Origin: Segnochrobactrum spirostomi
GTDB taxonomy: Bacteria; Pseudomonadota; Alphaproteobacteria; Rhizobiales; Segnochrobactraceae
Direction: 5' to 3'
DNA length: 64,000 bases
Assembly (NCBI RefSeq): GCF_009600605.1
Contig: NZ_VWNA01000001.1
Location: 3,706,501 to 3,770,500 of the forward strand
Part shown: piece after piece, positions 34,488 to 42,391 of the stretch
How positions within the stretch are numbered: the stretch's first letter is position 1
Layout of the letters: the number at the start of each line of letters is the position of its first letter
Notes under the pieces: generated by a model
Seen by the model: the letters and a program-made list of their open reading frames with translations, nothing else
What the model was told of the DNA's origin: nothing
The model's database searches: none
Position numbers and translations under genes: made by a program

Positions 34488-34503
34488 TGAAACGATCGTT
34501 TCA
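34488..34503. promoter_or_regulatory. Palindrome TGAAACGATCGTTTCA, candidate RpiR operator
   Basis: This is a perfect 16-base palindrome, 12 bases upstream of the rpiR-type ATG. Its half-site TGAAAC recurs three more times within 150 bases. TGAAA...TTTCA patterns are common for RpiR-family sites. The position suits autorepression. Confidence 0.6.
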
Positions 34504-34587
34504 ATATGCCGTCGCTCGATCGCGTCGTCCAGTCGGGAGGTGCGCTCAAAAATCAGGCAATCCGGCCTTTATTTTGATCGTGACAAC

Positions 34588-34638
34588 TGTTTCAAGGTGC
34601 TGAAACATGCGCTTCGAGACAGGGCTCCACCTGAAACA
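34588..34638. promoter_or_regulatory. TGTTTCA-N6-TGAAACA plus a further TGAAACA half-site
   Basis: TGTTTCA (34588-34594) and TGAAACA (34601-34607) form an inverted repeat with a six-base spacer. Another TGAAACA is at 34632-34638, 44 bases before the first transporter-operon gene. They share the half-site of the palindrome at 34488-34503 and suggest that the same RpiR protein controls the divergent operon. Confidence 0.55.
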
Positions 34639-34681
34639 AGCGTACCAATCGGCCGCCGTGGCGCGGCCGGAGATGGGTTGA

Positions 34682-35452
34682 ATGTCCGGATCGCGGATCG
34701 TCAGGCAGAGGATATGGTCTCGGTTGGCGGCGGTGGCACGCCCCGACAGCCGATTCCATTTCGACTTCGCCCATGTCATCCCGGATTTCGAAGGGTCGGA
34801 GGCTGCCGTCGCGCGGTTGTTCGCGGCCGTGGATCCCGCGCGGATCCGGCGCGCCTTCGTCACGCCCGATCCGAGCCTCGTCGGTGTCCGCCGGGCGCTT
34901 CTCGATGCCGGCGTGCCGATCCTGGTCGCGACCTACGATCTGCACCGCGGCTTCGTGCTGCTCGATCCGGCGACGATCGCGCCGGATCTGCGCCTCTATG
35001 CCTCCTGGCTCGACGGGCTCGAACATTTCGGCCGCCCGCTCGATCTCGCCGGCATCGCCGCCCTCGGCCGCCTCGATCTGATGGTGACCGGTGCCGCCGC
35101 CGTGTCGCTCGACGGCGTGCGCTTCGGCAAGGGGCACGAATATTTCGATCTCGAATGGGGCCTCTTTTCCGAGCTCGGTCTCGCCGACGAGGAGACCCGT
35201 CTCGCAGCGCTCGTCCATGACGTCCAGGTCGTCGACGAGCGCTTCAACCCCGAGCCGTCGGACATCCTGGTCGATCTCGTGGCGACGCCGACGCGCGTGC
35301 TCGATGTCGGGCGCCGCGGCCGCCGTCCGCGCGGCATCGATTGGGACCGCGTCGATCCCCGCCATGTCGAGACCATCCCGCCGCTCGCTGAACTCGCCCG
35401 TCTTCGCGGCATGACCGCGCTGTCGCCCACCCCTCAATCGACCGCCCGCTAG
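34682..35452 (+). CDS. 5-formyltetrahydrofolate cyclo-ligase-like protein (COG0212), paralog 2
   Basis: The 256-residue protein shares with the gene at 32864-33604 the blocks DSRFHFDFAHVIPDFEG, GRPLDLAGIAALGRLDLMVT, GVRFGKGHEYFDLEWGL and ATPTRVLDV, plus an Arg-rich insert near the end (RRGRRPRGIDWDRVDP). The two are clearly homologous but not near-identical, so the duplication is old or the copies were acquired separately. It is the first gene of the importer operon, 13 bases before the binding-protein gene. That location suggests it works on the imported compound. Confidence 0.82.
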   Translation: MSGSRIVRQRIWSRLAAVARPDSRFHFDFAHVIPDFEGSEAAVARLFAAVDPARIRRAFVTPDPSLVGVRRALLDAGVPILVATYDLHRGFVLLDPATIAPDLRLYASWLDGLEHFGRPLDLAGIAALGRLDLMVTGAAAVSLDGVRFGKGHEYFDLEWGLFSELGLADEETRLAALVHDVQVVDERFNPEPSDILVDLVATPTRVLDVGRRGRRPRGIDWDRVDPRHVETIPPLAELARLRGMTALSPTPQSTAR

Positions 35453-35465
35453 AGGAGACCCTTTC

Positions 35466-36437
35466 ATGCCGTTCGCGCTCGACCGTCGCCGCTTTCTCGC
35501 CCTGTCGGCCGGCACGCTTGCCGCCGGCGCCTTCGTGCGGCCGGCCTTCGCCGGCTCCAAGCTCTCGATGCAGGCGTCCTGGATCAACGACGCCGAATTC
35601 ACGGGTTACGTCGTCGCCGAGACCAAGGGCTACTACACCGCCGAGGGCATCGACCTCGATTATCTGTCCGGCGGCCCGGACGTGATCCCGGAAGGTGCGC
35701 TCGTCGCCGGCAAGGCCGATCTGGCGCTGACGACGCCGGATACCACCGTCCAGGCGATCGTCGATCAGGGTGCGCCTTTCAAGATCATCGGCGCCCAATA
35801 TCAGAAGAATCCGCTCGGCGTCGTCTCGCTCGCCTCCAAGCCGATCCTGGCGCCGAAGGACCTCGTCGGCAAAACCCTCGCGGTGCCGCCGGTCAACGTG
35901 GTCTCGGTCGAGGCCATGCTGAAGATCAACAACATCGACCCGAAGGATGTGAAGATCGTCCCCTATGAGTACGATCCGACCCCGCTTCTGAAGGGTGAGA
36001 TCGACGCCTCGGTCGATTTCGTCACCAACGTGCCCTACACCATCAAGATGCAGGGCGCCGAGGCGGTCTCCTTCCTGCTCTACGATTACGGCTTCACCAT
36101 CTTCAACGACACCGTGGTGGTGACCGAGGAGACGCTGAAGACCAAGCGCAAGGAACTCGTCGGCTGGTTGCGCGCGTCGCGCAAGGGCTGGGTCGAGAAC
36201 CTCAAGGATCCGGCTGTCTATCCGCCGCTCTTCAAGGACACCTTCTACAAGGGCAACGGCCGCACCATCGCCAACGAGATCTACTTCAACACGGCCCAGA
36301 AGCCCTTGATCGAGAGCCCGGCCGGCCTGTTCTCGATGACCGAGGAGGCGATCGCCAAGAACATCGAGGCGCTGTCGCGGGTCGGCATCAAGGCGAAGCG
36401 CGAGATGTTCGACACCACCCTCCTGGCGGAGGTCTGA
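35466..36437 (+). CDS. NMT1/THI5-like ABC substrate-binding protein, Tat-type leader
   Basis: The 323-residue periplasmic binding protein has an N-terminus DRRRFLALSAGTLAAGAF of the twin-arginine kind, cleaved near residue 30. The mature part follows the NMT1/THI5-like plan (ASWINDAEFTGYVVAETKGYY, then GGPDVIPEGALVAGKADLAL). It is similar in style to the binding protein at 6173-7162 but uses a Tat leader instead of a Sec leader. GAGGAG precedes the start. Its partners are the ATPase and fused permease that follow. The ligand could be a thiamine- or folate-like heterocycle given the COG0212 neighbours; this is an inference. Confidence 0.87.
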   Translation: MPFALDRRRFLALSAGTLAAGAFVRPAFAGSKLSMQASWINDAEFTGYVVAETKGYYTAEGIDLDYLSGGPDVIPEGALVAGKADLALTTPDTTVQAIVDQGAPFKIIGAQYQKNPLGVVSLASKPILAPKDLVGKTLAVPPVNVVSVEAMLKINNIDPKDVKIVPYEYDPTPLLKGEIDASVDFVTNVPYTIKMQGAEAVSFLLYDYGFTIFNDTVVVTEETLKTKRKELVGWLRASRKGWVENLKDPAVYPPLFKDTFYKGNGRTIANEIYFNTAQKPLIESPAGLFSMTEEAIAKNIEALSRVGIKAKREMFDTTLLAEV

Positions 36438-36443
36438 GCCGCG

Positions 36444-37226
36444 ATGGGGGAGGCGCTCGATCTCGTCCTCGGCGACGTCGAAAAGAGCTTCACGGTCGGT
36501 GGACGTGCGTTCCAGGCGCTCGGCGGGGTCTCGCTCGCATGCCCTCCGCGCTCGTTCACGGCGCTGATCGGGCCCTCCGGCTGCGGCAAGTCGACCATCC
36601 TGCGGCTCGCGCTCGGCCTCGAGACGGCCGATCGCGGCCGCGTGGCGATCGGCGGCCGGCCGGTCGCGGAGGCCGTGAAGGCGGGTCACACCGGGGTCGC
36701 CTTTCAGGATTCCGCGCTGCTGCCGTGGCGTTCGGTGACCGACAACATCGCGCTGCCGCTCGACGTGCTCGGCCGGCCGCGCGGGCCGCACCTCGGCCGC
36801 ATCGGCGAACTCATCGATCTGGTCGGCCTCGGCGGGTTCGCTGCGGCGCGGCCGAGCGAACTCTCCGGCGGCATGCGTCAGCGCGTCGCCATCGCCCGCG
36901 CGCTCGTCACCGAGCCGTCGCTGCTTCTCCTCGACGAGCCGTTCGGTGCGCTCGACCAGATCCTGCGGCGGCAGATGAACCTCGAATTGCAGCGCATCTG
37001 GCTGGCCTCGCGGGCGACCACTCTGCTCGTCACCCACGGCATCGACGAGGCCGTGTTTCTGGCCGACCGCGTCGTCGTCATGGCGAGCCGGCCGGGCCGG
37101 ATCGCGGCGACGTTCGACGTTCCCTTCGAGCGGCCGCGCCGCCCCGAGCTCCTCACCGATCCGCGCTTCCACGCCCTCGAGGATGCGATCGGCGAACGGC
37201 TTTATGCCGGCATGGAGCCCGCATGA
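36444..37226 (+). CDS. ABC transporter ATP-binding protein (NitT/TauT type)
   Basis: The 260-residue ATPase has Walker A GPSGCGKST near residue 43, signature LSGGMRQRVAIARA near 140, and Walker B LLLLDEPFGALD shortly after. It lies 6 bases after the binding-protein gene, and its stop overlaps the permease ATG (ATGA). It drives the importer of the RpiR-controlled island. Confidence 0.92.
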   Translation: MGEALDLVLGDVEKSFTVGGRAFQALGGVSLACPPRSFTALIGPSGCGKSTILRLALGLETADRGRVAIGGRPVAEAVKAGHTGVAFQDSALLPWRSVTDNIALPLDVLGRPRGPHLGRIGELIDLVGLGGFAAARPSELSGGMRQRVAIARALVTEPSLLLLDEPFGALDQILRRQMNLELQRIWLASRATTLLVTHGIDEAVFLADRVVVMASRPGRIAATFDVPFERPRRPELLTDPRFHALEDAIGERLYAGMEPA

Positions 37227-38815
37227 GGCCGGTGCGCATCGGGTGGGTGCGCCTGAGACCGGCGCGCTGGAAGCCGTCGTTGTCGCTCACGCTCGAAGTC
37301 GCGGCCGCGCTCGCGATCTGGGAGCTCGCCGGCCGCATGAAGTGGATCGCGGACGGCGCCTTGCCGGCGCCCTCGGCCATCCTCGTCCGGCTCTGGATCG
37401 ATTGGGCCGATTATCCGCCCCATCTCGCCGCGACGCTGACGACCGCCGCCGTCGGCTTCCTGATCGGCAACGCCATCGGCATCGTGTGCGGCACGCTGTT
37501 CGCCTTCAGTCCGGTCGCCGAGCGGCTCTTTCGCGGCGTCAACGTCGCGATCTTCGCCCTGCCGGCGATCGCGATCGTCCCGGTTCTCGTGCTGACGCTG
37601 CCCTCTGACGGCGCGCGCATCGTGCTCGCTGCCCTCGGGTGCTATTTCACCACCATGACGGCGACCATGGTCGGCCTCGCCTCGGCGGATCCCCGCGGCA
37701 TCGACGTGGTCCGCGGCTGGGGCGGGGGCAGGGCGGCGGTGTTCCGCTATGTCCGCCTTCCGGCCGCGGTGCCGGCGATCCTGTCGGGCCTTCAGGTCGG
37801 TGCGCCGAACGCGCTCCTCGGCTCGATCCTCGCTGAATTCGGTGGCGGCGGTCGTTGGGGCCTCGGCGCCTATCTGATCGGCTCGCTCGGCCGCGCCGAG
37901 CCCGACCGGCTCTGGGGTATCGGCCTCGTGGCGACGGCGTGCGCCGCGGTGGGCTACGCCGCCTTCGGTCTTCTCGGGCGAGCCCTCACCGGCTCGGTGC
38001 GCGCCGCCACCCTTCCGACCGGAACCGCGGCGCTGCCGGCACCCGCGCTCGGGCGCAGCGGGCGGCTCGCCCTCGCGGCCGGGGCGGTCCTGATGCCCTT
38101 CGCGCTGTGGTGGGGTGCGGTCGCCGCCTCCGGGCTGCCGGCCATGCTGGTGAAGTCGCCCCTCGACGTCTTCGCTTACCTTACCGCCGGGCCGCGGGCG
38201 GAGGGCGTGCGCGAGCGCCTGATCGGCGCGCTCGCCGAGACGCTGCCGCCGAGCCTCGCCGGCGTCGCGCTCGGCGTCGTCGCCGCGCTTCTCCTCGCCG
38301 TGCTCGCCGAGGCGGCGCCGCGCCTCGCGCGCCTGATGATGCCGCTGTCACTGTTCACCCAGGCGATGCCGCTCGTCGCGCTGACCCCGATCCTGGTGCT
38401 CGTCTTCGGGCGCGGCACGGCGGTGATGCTCGCCGTCACCGTGTCCGTGACCTTCTTCCCGGCTTATGTGCTCTTGGCGCAGGGGCTCGCGGCGGTGCCC
38501 CAGGGCGCGCGCGATCTCGGCCGTGCTTACGGCGCGTCGCGCTGGCGCGAACTCCGCCTGATCGCCCTGCCGGCGGCGGTGCCGCATCTCTTCGCGGCGA
38601 TCCGGCTTGCCGCGCCGCGGGCGATCCTCGGCGTGATGATCGCCGAATGGCTCGCCACCGGCACCGGTCTCGGCAACCTCCTCAATCGCGCCCGCGGTAT
38701 GCTCGACTACGGCATGATCTGGAGCGTCGCCGTCCTCTCCGTCCTCGTCTCCGTCGCCCTCTACGAACTCGTCTCGGCTGCCGAGGGCGCGGTCATGCGG
38801 CGGCGGGGCGGGTGA
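37223..38815 (+). CDS. Fused double ABC permease (two BPD_transp_1 domains)
   Basis: The 530-residue protein contains two complete permease halves. The first spans about residues 20-255 and the second about 280-525. Each has its own ATPase-docking loop (DVVRGWGGGRAAVFRYVRLP and DLGRAYGASRWRELRLIALP). Most importers of this family use two copies of one short permease. Here the pore would form from one polypeptide, with asymmetry fixed by the fusion. An Ala/Thr/Pro-rich linker near residues 258-275 joins the halves. The ATG at 37223 overlaps the ATPase stop. Confidence 0.88.
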   Translation: MRPVRIGWVRLRPARWKPSLSLTLEVAAALAIWELAGRMKWIADGALPAPSAILVRLWIDWADYPPHLAATLTTAAVGFLIGNAIGIVCGTLFAFSPVAERLFRGVNVAIFALPAIAIVPVLVLTLPSDGARIVLAALGCYFTTMTATMVGLASADPRGIDVVRGWGGGRAAVFRYVRLPAAVPAILSGLQVGAPNALLGSILAEFGGGGRWGLGAYLIGSLGRAEPDRLWGIGLVATACAAVGYAAFGLLGRALTGSVRAATLPTGTAALPAPALGRSGRLALAAGAVLMPFALWWGAVAASGLPAMLVKSPLDVFAYLTAGPRAEGVRERLIGALAETLPPSLAGVALGVVAALLLAVLAEAAPRLARLMMPLSLFTQAMPLVALTPILVLVFGRGTAVMLAVTVSVTFFPAYVLLAQGLAAVPQGARDLGRAYGASRWRELRLIALPAAVPHLFAAIRLAAPRAILGVMIAEWLATGTGLGNLLNRARGMLDYGMIWSVAVLSVLVSVALYELVSAAEGAVMRRRGG

Positions 38816-38830
38816 GGGGGCACCGGCACA

Positions 38831-39391
38831 TCAAGGCTTGGGCAGGGCGATGTGGCCCACCTCATAGGTCTGCGTCGCTTCGGTCGCGACGGGCACCGTT
38901 TCCCATAGAGTGAAATGTAGCATGCGCCATTGCGTCGGGTCGAAGCCGGCGAGGGATGCGAGCGCGCCGTTCCTCATGGCGGATCGGCCCTCCGCAATCG
39001 CCGTATCGCGACACGCGGCGAGATCGGAATAGGGCGCGATCACCGCGATCGTACGCGCTGCATATCGCGCGGCCCGCAGGTCGGCGGCGCGTTCGGCGGC
39101 CCAAACCAGCCAAGTCTGCACCGACGGCCAGCCGAAATCCCGCGTCAGCGCGGCAAAGCCCGGGCTCGACAGAAAGCTGTCGATCCCGTCTGGCTCGTCC
39201 CAGAGATAAAAAGGCGCATAGAGATTCTCGGTGCTGGCGAGGTCCGCACTGTGCTTGCGCGCAGAAAGATACGTTTTGAAGAGAAGGTGCGGGAATCCGT
39301 CCAGCAACGGCCCCTTCTCGCGGATGCGGCGGTCGATGATCGTCATGTCGTAGTCGGCGGGCAGGGTGAAGCTGTATTGCATCGCGATCAT
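38831..39391 (-). CDS. DUF4865 family protein
   Basis: The 186-residue protein begins MQYSFTLPADYDM and contains NLYAPFYLWDEPDGIDSFL, which fits DUF4865. The fold is probably a ferredoxin-like (monooxygenase-type) barrel. No enzyme activity is known to me. It is the third gene of a tightly overlapped unit tautomerase-cupin-DUF4865 (ATGA junctions), divergent from a LysR gene. That grouping suggests a role in breakdown or detoxification of a small carbonyl or aromatic compound. Confidence 0.78.
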   Translation of the reverse strand: MIAMQYSFTLPADYDMTIIDRRIREKGPLLDGFPHLLFKTYLSARKHSADLASTENLYAPFYLWDEPDGIDSFLSSPGFAALTRDFGWPSVQTWLVWAAERAADLRAARYAARTIAVIAPYSDLAACRDTAIAEGRSAMRNGALASLAGFDPTQWRMLHFTLWETVPVATEATQTYEVGHIALPKP

Positions 39392-39822
39392 CGAGCGCGC
39401 TCCTCTGCGATGTCGGGTCCGAACCAGTGCACGGCCGTTCCATTCATGACGGGCTGGACGCTGAGATAGCCGAAGGGACAGCCAGGGGCGGCGCCGTGCC
39501 GATGGCGCTCACCGGGGGCGAACCAGACGGCATCCCCGGCGCGCACTTCGATGGGCTCATCGCCCTCGCGCTCGACGATGCCCACTCCGTCGAGGACGAA
39601 GAGAAGTTGGCCCCGAGGGTGGCTGTGCCAATAAGTCATCACTCCGGGCTCTACGAAGGCGCGTATCGCCGTCATCTCGCCTTCGACACGGCTTTCGAGC
39701 AGCGACTGAACGAGAAACGGGCCGCTGGAGATGCCGTCAGGGGCCGAGCCCACCCCATCGCCGGCACGACGGACTGTCATGGCCGCCGGGCAAGCCGGTC
39801 GCAGATGCGAGCGAGCGCTCAT
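39388..39822 (-). CDS. Cupin domain protein
   Basis: The 144-residue single-domain cupin has the first motif around GVMTYWHSHPRGQLLFVLDG (residues 57-76). The second is AGDAVWFAPGERHRHGA (about 92-108), giving the metal-binding His, His and His set. Small cupins act as dioxygenases, isomerases or binding proteins; the substrate is not known. It overlaps both neighbours by four bases. Confidence 0.82.
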   Translation of the reverse strand: MSARSHLRPACPAAMTVRRAGDGVGSAPDGISSGPFLVQSLLESRVEGEMTAIRAFVEPGVMTYWHSHPRGQLLFVLDGVGIVEREGDEPIEVRAGDAVWFAPGERHRHGAAPGCPFGYLSVQPVMNGTAVHWFGPDIAEERAR

Positions 39823-40220
39823 CGATTGCGCTCCGCATCGCTCGCAGCGGCCGAAAGGCCCGACCCGAAGGACCAGTCCTCGAACGCCGCGTTGATGATG
39901 ACGACCATGACGTCCTCCGGTCGGATGCCGGGAGACCCAGCCAGGTTTTTGACGAGCCGCTCATAAAAGAGCGCCTTCGTTTCGCGGGATCGCGTCTTCC
40001 CGGTCGTAATCTCGAACAGGATATAATCGTCGGAGCGCGGGCCGCCGCGGTATGTCCGGTCGAAGATGAGTTCTTCGGCGTCGTGTTGGTGGAACGCAAC
40101 GAAGCGGTCCCTCTCCGGAACCTCGAAACAATCGACCAGAGCGCGATCGAGACCGTCGCTGATCGCGGAGAGATAATCGGCGGATTTTCCCGCCCTCAGG
40201 GATATTCGGGTGAAAGGCAC
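39819..40220 (-). CDS. Tautomerase family protein
   Basis: The 133-residue protein belongs to the 4-oxalocrotonate tautomerase superfamily, with SDYILFEITTGKTRS and a closing VMVVIINAAFEDWSFG. I start at the GTG at 40220, three codons inside the longer frame. This gives Met-Pro-Phe and so places the catalytic Pro as residue 1 after Met removal, as the family demands. GGAG lies eight bases upstream. It is the first gene of the operon with the cupin and DUF4865 genes. Confidence 0.85.
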   Translation of the reverse strand: MPFTRISLRAGKSADYLSAISDGLDRALVDCFEVPERDRFVAFHQHDAEELIFDRTYRGGPRSDDYILFEITTGKTRSRETKALFYERLVKNLAGSPGIRPEDVMVVIINAAFEDWSFGSGLSAAASDAERNR

Positions 40221-40274
40221 GGGGAGCACTCCAGAGAGGCCGTTGACAGGCGCACTATGGAAGAGGCCAAATAT

Positions 40275-40318
40275 CCGGAAAATCGAATTGTTCAGGATGA
40301 TATGTTCGGATTTTCAGG
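40275..40318. promoter_or_regulatory. Inverted repeat, candidate LysR-regulator site
   Basis: CCGGAAAATC (40275-40284) and GATTTTCAGG (40309-40318) are inverted copies with one mismatch in ten. They lie in the divergent promoter region between the tautomerase operon and the lysR gene, ending 9 bases before the lysR ATG. The position suits binding by the adjacent LysR protein. Confidence 0.5.
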
Positions 40319-40327
40319 ACTAAGGCG

Positions 40328-41230
40328 ATGCGCGTGACGAATCTCGACATGGACGCCGTGCGCAGCTTCGTGGCCGGAATTGACGCCGGCTCATTTGCAC
40401 GCGCCGCCGATCGGCTCGGCCGTTCGACCTCCGCGGTGAGTGCCCAGCTCAAGAAATTGGAGGAGCAGACCGGAACGGAGCTCGTGCGCCGGTCGGGGCG
40501 TGGCCTTGCTTTGACCGATGGAGGAGAGCTCTTTCTCTCCTATGCGCGGCGATTGCTGAGCCTCAACGACGAGGCGATCGGCGCGGTGCGCAGCCCCGAA
40601 CTCGAAGGCTGGATCCGTCTCGGCATTCAGGAGGATTTCGGCGAGACGCTGCTCCCGCGCGTGCTCGGCCGCTTCGCCCGTGCGCACCCCCGGGTGCGCG
40701 TCGAAGGCCGGATCGCGCGCAACGGCGAGCTGAAGGAGAAGATCGGCTCGGGGCAGCTCGATCTCGCGCTCGCCTGGGATGACGGCTCAGCCGCGCCGGG
40801 GCAACGGATCGCCGCGCTGCCGCTCTGCTGGCTCACGGCGGCGGAACAAGAGCCGGCCTGGCAGGCCGGCCGCGACGAGCCGTTGCCGCTTGCCGCGCTG
40901 GAGGCGCCGTGCCTCCTGCGCACCATTGCCTGCACCCATCTCGATCGGCAGGGTATTGCTTGGCGCATCGCCTTCGTAAGCCCGAGCCTCGGCGGACTGT
41001 GGGCGGCGACAGCAGCGGGCCTCGGGATCGCGCTCCGCACCCCGCTCGGCCGGCCGCCGACCGTTCGCGTTCTCGACCCGGCCGCGCACGGTCTGCCGTC
41101 GCTTCCGTCACTGGGGCTTTGCCTTCTTCGATCGGGCGCGTCCGAAAATCGGATCGCCGACCATCTCGACGCGATCCTCCGGCAGGCGCTCCAAGATATG
41201 CTGCCCGCGGAATGGTCTCGGTCGTCCTGA
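40328..41230 (+). CDS. LysR-family transcriptional regulator
   Basis: The 300-residue regulator has the LysR helix-turn-helix at about residues 8-65 (DAVRSFVAGIDAGSFARAAD, then RSTSAVSAQLKKLEEQTG). A periplasmic-binding-like effector domain starts near residue 92. It is divergent from the tautomerase-cupin-DUF4865 operon, the normal layout for a LysR protein and its target. The inducer is unknown. Confidence 0.88.
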   Translation: MRVTNLDMDAVRSFVAGIDAGSFARAADRLGRSTSAVSAQLKKLEEQTGTELVRRSGRGLALTDGGELFLSYARRLLSLNDEAIGAVRSPELEGWIRLGIQEDFGETLLPRVLGRFARAHPRVRVEGRIARNGELKEKIGSGQLDLALAWDDGSAAPGQRIAALPLCWLTAAEQEPAWQAGRDEPLPLAALEAPCLLRTIACTHLDRQGIAWRIAFVSPSLGGLWAATAAGLGIALRTPLGRPPTVRVLDPAAHGLPSLPSLGLCLLRSGASENRIADHLDAILRQALQDMLPAEWSRSS

Positions 41231-41244
41231 TCTGGTCTCACAGA

Positions 41245-41277
41245 GATCAAAGCCGGCGAAGCGAGCCGGCTACGATC
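41245..41277. terminator. Hairpin between lysR and the convergent tRNA gene
   Basis: AGCCGGC (41251-41257) and GCCGGCT (41265-41271) form a perfect stem with loop GAAGCGA. GATC at 41245-41248 pairs with GATC at 41274-41277 outside a small internal loop. It follows lysR by 15 bases and lies just past the 3' end of the tRNA, so it may stop both transcripts. Confidence 0.45.
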
Positions 41278-41299
41278 GATAACGAATATCGATTTAAAA

Positions 41300-41376
41300 T
41301 GGCGCGCCCGAAGAGATTCGAACTCCTGACCCCCAGATTCGTAGTCTGGTGCTCTATCCAGCTGAGCTACGGGCGC
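41300..41376 (-). tRNA. tRNA-Arg (anticodon ACG)
   Basis: On the minus strand the sequence folds as a full cloverleaf. The acceptor GCGCCCG pairs with CGGGCGC, followed by G and an encoded CCA. The D arm is GCTC-AGCTGGATA-GAGC. The anticodon stem-loop is CCAGA-CTACGAA-TCTGG with anticodon ACG, and the T loop is TTCGAAT. A TTTT follows the CCA. Confidence 0.97.
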
Positions 41377-41635
41377 TTGCCTAGCGGGGCGGGATCGGCC
41401 GCCGGCGCGTTGGCATCCTAGTAGCCGCAACGTCTGCGCATTTCAAGGCCCAAAGCGCGGCCGCGGCGGGCTGTGGACAAGCCCCTCCCGTTGGCGCCAT
41501 CTTGCGGCCGGCCGCTTCGACCCGCCGCGTGGCCCCTCCATAGGGGCCCGCCACCCGGCGTGCCGCAGCAGCGCCCGAACCCCATCAGCCGCCGCGAGGC
41601 CTCTGGCCCGCCGGCGCCCCGCCCGAGGAATTTCC

Positions 41636-42391
41636 ATGCCGTCGTCCCGTCGCGTTGCGCTCGTCACCGGTTGCGGCAGTCCGACCGGAATCGGATGGGC
41701 GAGCGCCCGGGCGCTCGGCCGGGCGGGCGCGGTCGTCCACATCGCGGCGACCTCGGATCGCATCTTCGCGCGGGCGGCGGAGCTCGAGGCCGAGGGCATC
41801 GCGGCGACCGGGCACATCGCCGACCTGACCGATCCGGTCGCGGTCGCCGCGCTCGCTGGCGCGGTCGGGCCGGTCGACATCCTCGTCAACAATGCCGGCA
41901 TGGCGAGCCTCGGCACGCTCGACGAAACCGGGCCGCTCGAGACCTTTTCGGACACCCTCTGGCGCACTGTGATCGACCGCAACCTGACGACCACCTTCAA
42001 CGTCATCCGCGCGGTCGTACCGGGCATGAAGGCCCGCGGCTATGGGCGCATCGTCAACGTCTCGTCGACGACCGGCGCCGTCGCCGGCGTCGCCAACGAC
42101 AGCGCCTATGCGGCGGCGAAGGCCGGAATGCTCGGGCTGTCGCGGTCGCTCTGCCTGGAGGTCGCCGGGCTCGGCATCACCGTCAATTGCGTGGCGCCCG
42201 GCTGGATCGCCACCGGCTCGCAGACGCCGGCCGAGGCGGCGGCGGGCGCGGCGACGCCGGTCGGCCGCTCGGGGCGGCCGGAGGAGGTCGCCGATTGCAT
42301 CGCCTGGCTCGCCTCCGAAGGGGCGTCCTACATCACCGGCCAGCTCGTCGTCGTCGACGGCGGCAACTCGATCGTGGAGGATCGCCGATGA
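41636..42391 (+). CDS. SDR family oxidoreductase
   Basis: The 251-residue classical SDR has TGCGSPTGIGWASARALG near residue 10, a slightly expanded Gly motif. It also shows VDILVNNAGMASLG near residue 80 and the catalytic AYAAAKAGMLGLSRSL near 157. The C-terminal YITGQLVVVDGGNS is typical. The substrate is unknown. Its stop overlaps the start of a second SDR gene, so the two probably work on one compound. Confidence 0.85.
   Translation: MPSSRRVALVTGCGSPTGIGWASARALGRAGAVVHIAATSDRIFARAAELEAEGIAATGHIADLTDPVAVAALAGAVGPVDILVNNAGMASLGTLDETGPLETFSDTLWRTVIDRNLTTTFNVIRAVVPGMKARGYGRIVNVSSTTGAVAGVANDSAYAAAKAGMLGLSRSLCLEVAGLGITVNCVAPGWIATGSQTPAEAAAGAATPVGRSGRPEEVADCIAWLASEGASYITGQLVVVDGGNSIVEDRR

Larger units (their letters stand above)
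41231..41635. other. 405-base gap between lysR and an SDR gene, containing a tRNA
   Basis: The gap contains a terminator-like hairpin and tRNA-Arg on the minus strand (both listed). The remaining 260 bases to the SDR start show no further RNA gene or convincing coding frame. I see no integrase or insertion-sequence fragment beside the tRNA. Confidence 0.55.

Noticed and set aside
34504-34681. TPP riboswitch ahead of the COG0212/NMT1-type importer operon
   Set aside because: I looked for the CUGAGA core and paired arms because of the possible thiamine link. They are absent; the gap instead holds TGAAAC half-sites.
35244-37172. A 642-codon minus-strand open frame opposite the second NMT1-type importer
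   Set aside because: It is a shadow of the binding-protein and ATPase genes, with no start signal or domain.
41300-41376. Integration site of a mobile island at tRNA-Arg
   Set aside because: The tRNA is intact, and I see no integrase gene, no repeated 3' tRNA fragment and no composition change next to it.
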